From the NCBI GenBank assembly GCA_964461715.1, contig CAYWVR010000019.1, positions 1 to 64,000 on the forward strand: a DNA stretch of 64,000 bases, written 5' to 3'. Position 1 is the first letter of the stretch, and every line of letters begins with the position of its first letter. Positions 59,500-64,000 of this stretch are shown piece by piece. The notes beneath the pieces were generated by a model. That model had not been told where the DNA came from, ran no database searches, and saw only the letters and a program-made list of their open reading frames with translations. The translations under genes were made by a program, and so were the position numbers. Source of the stretch: CAYWVR01 sp964461715. Lineage in GTDB: Bacteria > Planctomycetota > Phycisphaerae > FEN-1346.

Positions 59500-60330
59500 C
59501 TAGCGCACAAACACCTGCCCGGCGTCGGCGACGATCGTCTGGCCGGTGATGAGGCGGGCGGCGTCGGAGGCGAGCCAGACGACGAGGCCGGCGATGTCCT
59601 CGGGTTCGATCTCCAGACCGAGAGCCGTCAGGCCCACGTAATACGGGATCACTTCTTCCGGCCGGATGCCGCGCTTCGCCGCCGCCGCCTGGATGTACTC
59701 TTCGTTCCAAATCTTCGAGCCCTTGAAGACGTTGCCGGGGGCGACGGCGTTGACGCGGATGCCGTGCTCGCCCAGCTCCCGGGCCCAGCCGCGGGCCAGG
59801 TGCAACTCGCCCGCCTTCGTGGCGTTGTAGGCGGAGTTGTTCTTCGACGCCTCCAGGCCGCTCTTCGACGAGATCAGGATGATGCTCCCGCCGCGCCCCT
59901 GGTCGATGAGGATGCGGGCGGCCTCGCGGGCGGTCAGGAAATAGCCCGTCAGGTTGATCTCCAAGGCCCTGTGCCAGGGCCCCAGGGGGAAATCGACGAG
60001 CGGATACGCCGGGGCGATGCCCGCCGCGGGGACGCAGATATCCAACCCGCCGAAGGCCTCGACGGTCTTGGCGAACGCGTCGGCGACCCCTTCCTCCTCG
60101 GTGACGTCGGCTCGGAGGGCGAGGGCCCGGTCGGCTCCGAGGGCCCCCCGGACCTCCTCGGCGGCGGCTCGGTCGATATCGAGGAGGGCAACCCGGGCGC
60201 CCGCCCGCGCCAGACCCTCCGCGATGCCGCGCCCCAGGCCGCTGCCCGCCCCGGTCACCAGGGCGACCTTGCCTTCGAGGACGGTCGGAATGGGCGGGAC
60301 GTCGGGGTGCGGCGGCGGGGAAGAGGTCAT
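59500..60330 (-). CDS. Short-chain dehydrogenase (sorbitol-6-phosphate dehydrogenase-like)
   Basis: A 276-residue SDR enzyme. The cofactor motif is VTGAGSGLGRGIAEGLA, catalytic Ser in IILISSKSGLEASKNNSAYN and Tyr/Lys in SAYNATKAGELHLA. NAVAPGNVFKGSKIWN fits the branch with sorbitol-6-phosphate and related sugar-phosphate dehydrogenases. It starts 9 nt after the tex stop, so it is probably cotranscribed, and precedes the MDR enzyme at 57945 by 334 nt. Cofactor preference (Asp after beta-2, LLDID) suggests NAD. Confidence 0.88.
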   Translation of the reverse strand: MTSSPPPHPDVPPIPTVLEGKVALVTGAGSGLGRGIAEGLARAGARVALLDIDRAAAEEVRGALGADRALALRADVTEEEGVADAFAKTVEAFGGLDICVPAAGIAPAYPLVDFPLGPWHRALEINLTGYFLTAREAARILIDQGRGGSIILISSKSGLEASKNNSAYNATKAGELHLARGWARELGEHGIRVNAVAPGNVFKGSKIWNEEYIQAAAAKRGIRPEEVIPYYVGLTALGLEIEPEDIAGLVVWLASDAARLITGQTIVADAGQVFVR

Positions 60331-60339
60331 CGTGGGGGC

Positions 60340-62904
60340 TTACTCCTGGTCTTCGAGGTCCTCGGCCGTCTCGTTGGCCTGGAGATCGGAGTCGTAGAAG
60401 GCCCATCGGATTCTGGGGCGGCCCTGCTCGTCGGTGGGGGCTGGCCCCTTGTCGGGCTCGTCGCGGAAGGTGTGGACGCGGGGCTTGCCCTCGCGGCCGG
60501 GCCGGTCGGATCGTCGTCCCCGACTCGGACCGCGCCCGCCGCCGCGACGCGAGCCATCGGAGGGCCCGCGCCCGCCGGAGGCGGCCTCGCGTTGCCGTCC
60601 GCGGCCCCGGCCGCCGGGGCCGGTCTTTCGCCCGTCGTCGCCCGGCGAGCGGGAGGCACGGCGTTCGGGCTGCGGGCCGGGCGAGGCGGACGGCGATTCC
60701 GTCGCCGCCTCGGCCTCGGGTTCGGGCTGCGGGGTCTTCTTTTCCTCGGGGATCAGCGTCAGGGCGATACGGTTCCGCTGGGCGTCGATGGAGACGATCC
60801 GGGCGTTGACGACGTCGCCGACGTGGAGGAACTTCAGGGGATTCCGGACATATCGCTTCGAGAACTGGCTGATGTGGATGAGCCCGTCCTCCTTCAGGCC
60901 GATGTCGACGAACGCTCCGAAATCGACCACGTTGCGGACCGTGCCCTTGACCCACATGCCGGGCTTGAGGTCCTCGATCCGCTGGATGCGCCGGCGGAAG
61001 ATGGGCCCGTGGTTGCGGGACCGCGGATCGAACCGGGGGTGCTGGAGGGCGGCCACGACGTCCATCAGGTCCAGAAGCGGCACCTGGAGTTGCTCGGCGA
61101 GCGGCTCCAGGGCGATGCCCGTCAGGGTCTTCTCGATGCGGCGGCAGGCTTCGTGGTCGTTCAGATCGGCCACCGCGTGGTCCAGGGAGGCGAGGACCTT
61201 CTCGGCCATCGCGTACCGTTCCGGATGGATGCGGGTGCTGTCAAGGGGGTTCGCGCCGCCGCGAATGCGGAGGAACCCGGCGGTCTGGAGGCGGGTCCGG
61301 TCGTCCCATCCGGGCAGGTCGGCCAGCTCCTCGCGGGACGTCAGCGCCGCCGCGTCCTGCCGCTCGACGAGGACGCGAGCCTGATCGGCCGAGACCCCCG
61401 GAAGATACCGCAGCATGGGTTCCGAAGCGGTGTTGGCGTCGACCCCGACCTCACAGACGACCGACTGGACCGTGGCCTCCAGCTCGGCCCGGAGCTTGTC
61501 CTGGTTCACGTCGTGCTGATACAGGCCCACGCCGATGGCCCGCGGATCGATCTTGACGAGCTCTTCGAGGGGGTTTCGGAGGCGGCGTCCGATGCTGACC
61601 GTGGCCCGCACGGCGGCGTCGAGGTTCGGGAACTCCTTCCTTGCGAGGTCCGAATCGGCGTAGACACCCGCCCCGGCCTCGTTGACGATCGCGTAGCGCA
61701 GGTCCAGCTCGGCCGCCTCGATGACTTCCGAGACCAGCTCCTCCATGTCGCGACAGCCGGTGCCATTGCCGATGGCGACGGCCTGGACGTGGTGGCGGCG
61801 GATGAGCCCCAGGAGGGTCTCGCGGGCCTCCTCGCGCTTCTTGTGGGGCTCGAAGGGGTAGACGATGGTCTCCGCGAGGAGCGACCCGTCGGCATCGAGG
61901 ACGGTCACCTTGCACCCGCTGCGAAAGCCCGGCTGCAGGGCCATGATCCGCTTGTGCCTGAGCGGCGGGACCATCAGCAGGCTCCGCAGGTTGGCCGCGA
62001 ACACCTCGATGGCATGGCCCTCGGCCTCTTCGGTGAGGGCGTGGCGGACCTGGCGGTCGATGGACGGGACGACCAGCCGATCGAGGGCGTCGGCCACGAC
62101 GGTCTCCAGGAAGTCGTGGAACCGATGCAGTGCGGGGACCACCAGGGCCAAGGCCTCCTTCAGGAGCTCCTCGCGGGGCACCTCGATGGTCACCTTGAGG
62201 GCCTTGGACCGTTCACCACGATTGATGGCCAGGATGCGGTGGGGCGGCAGGTGGTTGATCGGCTCGGAGAAGTTGAAGTAGCCGCGGAACTCGCCGGCCC
62301 CCTTGCCGGCCTTCTTGGCTTGGGCGGCGTGCAGAACGCCCCGCTCCCGGACGCATCGCCGCACGGCGGCCCGCACGGGGGCGTCCATGCTGACGCGGTC
62401 GGCGAGGATATGCTCGGCCCCGGCGAGAGCGTCCTCGGGCGTGTGGACCTCGTGGTCGTGCCGGACGAACTCGGCGGCCTTGGCGGCCAGGTCGGGTCCC
62501 TCGGCCGGCCCGCGGAGGATGTACTCGGCCAGGGGCCCGAGGCCCCGCTCGCGGGCGACGGAGGCGGCGGTGCGGCGGGCCGGGCGGAACGGGGCGGCCA
62601 GGTCCTCCAGGACCGTGTCGTCCTCCTCCGCCGCCACCCGCTCCAGCAACTCGTCGCTCGTGGCGCCCGCGGCCGAGGCGAGGGCACGGAGCTCGTCGCG
62701 GCGGCGCCCCAGGTCCCGGCGCCGGCGGATGGACGCGTAGGCCCGGCGGACGGCGACCTCCTCCAGTCCGCCCGTCGCGGCCTTGCGGTAGTGGGCCACG
62801 AACACCGCCGCCAGACCCGCGTCCAGCATCTGCTCCAGGGCGCAAACCGTCTCCTCGGAAACCTTCAACTCCCGGGCGAGGGCGGCGGGCGTGTCGGCGG
62901 ACAT
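60340..62904 (-). CDS. tex: Tex-family RNA-binding protein with RGG-rich tail
   Basis: An 854-residue Tex protein. The N-terminal Tex helices begin SEETVCALEQMLDAGLAAVF; the YqgF-like part contains VAIGNGTGCRDMEELVSEVI and NEAGAGVYADSDLARKEFPN; HhH segments LRYLPGVSADQARVL and LADLPGWDDRTRLQTAGFLR follow; then the S1 domain GMWVKGTVRNVVDFGAFVDI (about residues 635-705). Residues 725-854 are an Arg/Gly/Pro-rich tail ending in acidic residues, longer than in most Tex proteins. Tex binds RNA and affects transcription and stress tolerance. Confidence 0.95.
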   Translation of the reverse strand: MSADTPAALARELKVSEETVCALEQMLDAGLAAVFVAHYRKAATGGLEEVAVRRAYASIRRRRDLGRRRDELRALASAAGATSDELLERVAAEEDDTVLEDLAAPFRPARRTAASVARERGLGPLAEYILRGPAEGPDLAAKAAEFVRHDHEVHTPEDALAGAEHILADRVSMDAPVRAAVRRCVRERGVLHAAQAKKAGKGAGEFRGYFNFSEPINHLPPHRILAINRGERSKALKVTIEVPREELLKEALALVVPALHRFHDFLETVVADALDRLVVPSIDRQVRHALTEEAEGHAIEVFAANLRSLLMVPPLRHKRIMALQPGFRSGCKVTVLDADGSLLAETIVYPFEPHKKREEARETLLGLIRRHHVQAVAIGNGTGCRDMEELVSEVIEAAELDLRYAIVNEAGAGVYADSDLARKEFPNLDAAVRATVSIGRRLRNPLEELVKIDPRAIGVGLYQHDVNQDKLRAELEATVQSVVCEVGVDANTASEPMLRYLPGVSADQARVLVERQDAAALTSREELADLPGWDDRTRLQTAGFLRIRGGANPLDSTRIHPERYAMAEKVLASLDHAVADLNDHEACRRIEKTLTGIALEPLAEQLQVPLLDLMDVVAALQHPRFDPRSRNHGPIFRRRIQRIEDLKPGMWVKGTVRNVVDFGAFVDIGLKEDGLIHISQFSKRYVRNPLKFLHVGDVVNARIVSIDAQRNRIALTLIPEEKKTPQPEPEAEAATESPSASPGPQPERRASRSPGDDGRKTGPGGRGRGRQREAASGGRGPSDGSRRGGGRGPSRGRRSDRPGREGKPRVHTFRDEPDKGPAPTDEQGRPRIRWAFYDSDLQANETAEDLEDQE

Positions 62905-62959
62905 GAGTCAGGCGGCCTCTTCTGCACAGTGGCGACCACTGGAGTACCTCAACGGGCCC

Positions 62960-62989
62960 AGTATACGCCCCGCCGCGCAACCGACGCAA
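62960..62989 (-). promoter_or_regulatory. Promoter of tex
   Basis: Minus strand TTGCGT (62989-62984), 18-bp spacer, TATACT (62965-62960), giving a leader of about 50 nt. Divergent from the cobO promoter. Confidence 0.55.
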
Positions 62990-63029
62990 ACGCTTTTTCC
63001 CCGGCGGCTTGCAGCACGGGGGCGTCGCC

Positions 63030-63058
63030 TTGCAGGCCGCGCCGGCCGCCTTTACAAT
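63030..63058 (+). promoter_or_regulatory. Promoter giving a leaderless cobO mRNA
   Basis: TTGCAG (63030-63035), 17-bp spacer, TACAAT (63053-63058). The expected start of transcription, 6-7 nt later, falls on the ATG at 63065. Confidence 0.55.
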
Positions 63059-63064
63059 GGGCCC

Positions 63065-63601
63065 ATGGTCAGCGAGGCGCGGCAGGGGCGGGTGATCGTC
63101 CTGACGGGCGACGGCAAGGGCAAGACCACGTCGGCCCTGGGGATGGCCCTGCGCGCCGTCGGATCGGGCCTTACGGTCCTCATGGTCCAGTTCATCAAGG
63201 CGGCCCGCACCGGCGAGCACGAGGCCGCCGCCCGGCTCGCCCCGGACTTCGAGATCCGCCAGGCGGGACGCGGGTTCCTCCCGCCGCACGGCGACGTGCC
63301 CCTGGCGGAGCATCGGCGCGCGGCCCGGGACGGTCTGGCCCTTGTGCGTGATTTTCTCGAAGGCCGTCGGTGGGACATGGTGATCGCCGACGAATTGCTG
63401 ACGGCCGTGGCCCTGGAGCTGGTGATGGTGGAGGAGGCGCTCGCTCTGCTGGAGGCGAGGCCGGAGGACGTGCATCTGGTGCTGACGGGCCGCGGGGCCC
63501 CGGAGGAGGTCCTGGCCCGGGCCGACCTCGTGACCGAGATGCGGTGCGTCCGGCACCCCTGCGGCGAGGGCGCCGGGCCGGAGCGGGGTATCGAGTTTTG
63601 A
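63065..63601 (+). CDS. cobO: Cob(I)yrinic acid a,c-diamide adenosyltransferase
   Basis: A 178-residue enzyme that puts the adenosyl group on cob(I)alamin or its precursors. The P-loop is VLTGDGKGKTTSALGMALRA, followed by VLMVQFIKAARTGEH and WDMVIADELLTAVALELV and a C-terminal HLVLTGRGAPEEVLARADLV, then EMRCVRHP. No ribosome binding site precedes the ATG. It indicates B12 use, in line with the methyltransferase-type UroD proteins at 26-29 kb. The next gene overlaps its stop as TTGA. Confidence 0.95.
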   Translation: MVSEARQGRVIVLTGDGKGKTTSALGMALRAVGSGLTVLMVQFIKAARTGEHEAAARLAPDFEIRQAGRGFLPPHGDVPLAEHRRAARDGLALVRDFLEGRRWDMVIADELLTAVALELVMVEEALALLEARPEDVHLVLTGRGAPEEVLARADLVTEMRCVRHPCGEGAGPERGIEF

Positions 63602-64000
63602 GCGACGCCGCTTACACCTTCGGTTGGCGCGGGTTCCGCATGGAGGTGCCCGAAGCCTGGGAGCCCGGCAAGTTCGAGGGCGACGACCTGAAGGGCTACC
63701 TCCGTCTGGACGACCGGCGGATGCCCCGGGTGGAGCTGAAATGGGACCGGGTCTACCGCGACACCGCCGCCGACGACGCCTTCGACCTCTACCGAAAGGA
63801 GCTGGACCGGGCCGCCAAGCAAAAGAAGAAGGGCCGCTTCCGTCGCGATCCGCGGGAGTTCCGTCTGCTCCAGACCTGGCCGAAGGGCGTGAAGGCCCGG
63901 ACGCTCCGCTGGTCGGGGGAGGTGGAGTGCGTGGCGGCGTTCATCGCGTGCGCGGAGTGTAACCGCCTGTCGGCCCTGCAGTTCCTCTTCCCGGAGGGCG
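63598..64000 (+). CDS. Unknown protein, cut by the window end
   Basis: A TTG at 63598 overlaps the cobO stop and opens SDAAYTFGWRGFRMEVPEAW, continuing without a stop to position 64000 (at least 134 residues). An ATG at 63640 is the alternative. A mixed alpha/beta protein is suggested (KGYLRLDDRRMPRVELKWDR), with a cysteine pair in VAAFIACAECNRLSAL. I do not recognise the family. Tight coupling to cobO suggests shared expression. Confidence 0.7.
   Translation, partial: MSDAAYTFGWRGFRMEVPEAWEPGKFEGDDLKGYLRLDDRRMPRVELKWDRVYRDTAADDAFDLYRKELDRAAKQKKKGRFRRDPREFRLLQTWPKGVKARTLRWSGEVECVAAFIACAECNRLSALQFLFPEG

Noticed and set aside
63001..63064. Cobalamin riboswitch before cobO
   Set aside because: The gap to the predicted transcription start leaves no leader, and the space is shared with the tex promoter.
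59764..63351. A 1195-codon plus-strand frame opposite tex and the SDR gene
   Set aside because: Repetitive Gly/Val/Asp/Arg composition typical of antisense frames in GC-rich DNA; tex is unmistakable on the other strand.
1..64000. tRNA, rRNA or CRISPR arrays
   Set aside because: I looked for T-loop GGTTCGAAT-type motifs and regularly spaced repeats and saw none; short hairpins found are isolated repeats.

Overview
This 64 kb window is high-GC bacterial chromosome. It most likely comes from a planctomycete, probably near the Phycisphaerae. The reasons are two secreted proteases with PEP-CTERM sorting tails, two proteins with prepilin-like or single-TM N-termini and C-terminal DG-type ends, a sulfatase with an FGE-type cysteine motif, a GH10 xylanase, and many GC-rich palindromic intergenic elements. 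Gene density is about 90%. I see no rRNA, tRNA, CRISPR array or intact mobile element. Promoters repeatedly follow TTGAC/TTGCG, 16-18 bp, TATAAT-like, and several starts are GTG or TTG with good Shine-Dalgarno sequences.

1-9.2 kb: a transposase remnant, a secreted alpha/beta-hydrolase, a frameshifted unknown gene, two paralogous exported proteins with a Cys/His/Asp transglutaminase-like core, and a TolC-like lipoprotein. 9.2-18.6 kb: a WYL regulator divergent from polX, then polX-ligA-2-hydroxyacid dehydrogenase, a CBS-type site-2 protease, an AmmeMemoRadiSam-type radical SAM enzyme and a 3-hydroxyisobutyrate dehydrogenase-like protein. 18.6-25.6 kb (minus strand): exported unknown, methylthioadenosine phosphorylase, ferredoxin-type aldo/keto reductase, SppA, a trypsin-like pseudoprotease and a papain-like protease, the last preceded by a long structured leader.

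26-33 kb: two UroD-superfamily proteins with methyltransferase-type His-x-Cys...Cys ligands flank a thioredoxin-reductase-like flavoprotein that lacks the NADPH motif; dnaE follows. 33-42.7 kb: lipoproteins, a prepilin-like protein, sulfatase and mutarotase-like genes, a frameshifted XRE regulator, a HhH protein, xylanase, a gamma-glutamylcyclotransferase-like protein and an aldo/keto reductase. 42.7-52.4 kb: an EEP nuclease/phosphatase, a membrane protein, an orphan DNA methyltransferase divergent from dacB over a shared symmetric -10, another single-TM protein, an odd MBL-fold protein and two CNNM/CorC-type proteins.

52.4-53.5 kb is a gene-poor, repeat-rich stretch. 53.5-64 kb: a two-TM protein, DsbD, a PAS/ATPase sensor, a sorbose/sorbitol-type pair of dehydrogenases downstream of tex, cobO, and a gene cut by the window end.

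The strongest leads are the papain leader RNA (25.6-25.96 kb), the symmetric bidirectional promoter (45.7 kb), the UroD/flavoprotein block (26-29 kb), and several enzymes with altered catalytic motifs (trypsin-like, DacB, MBL). No complete new defence or mobile system is evident.
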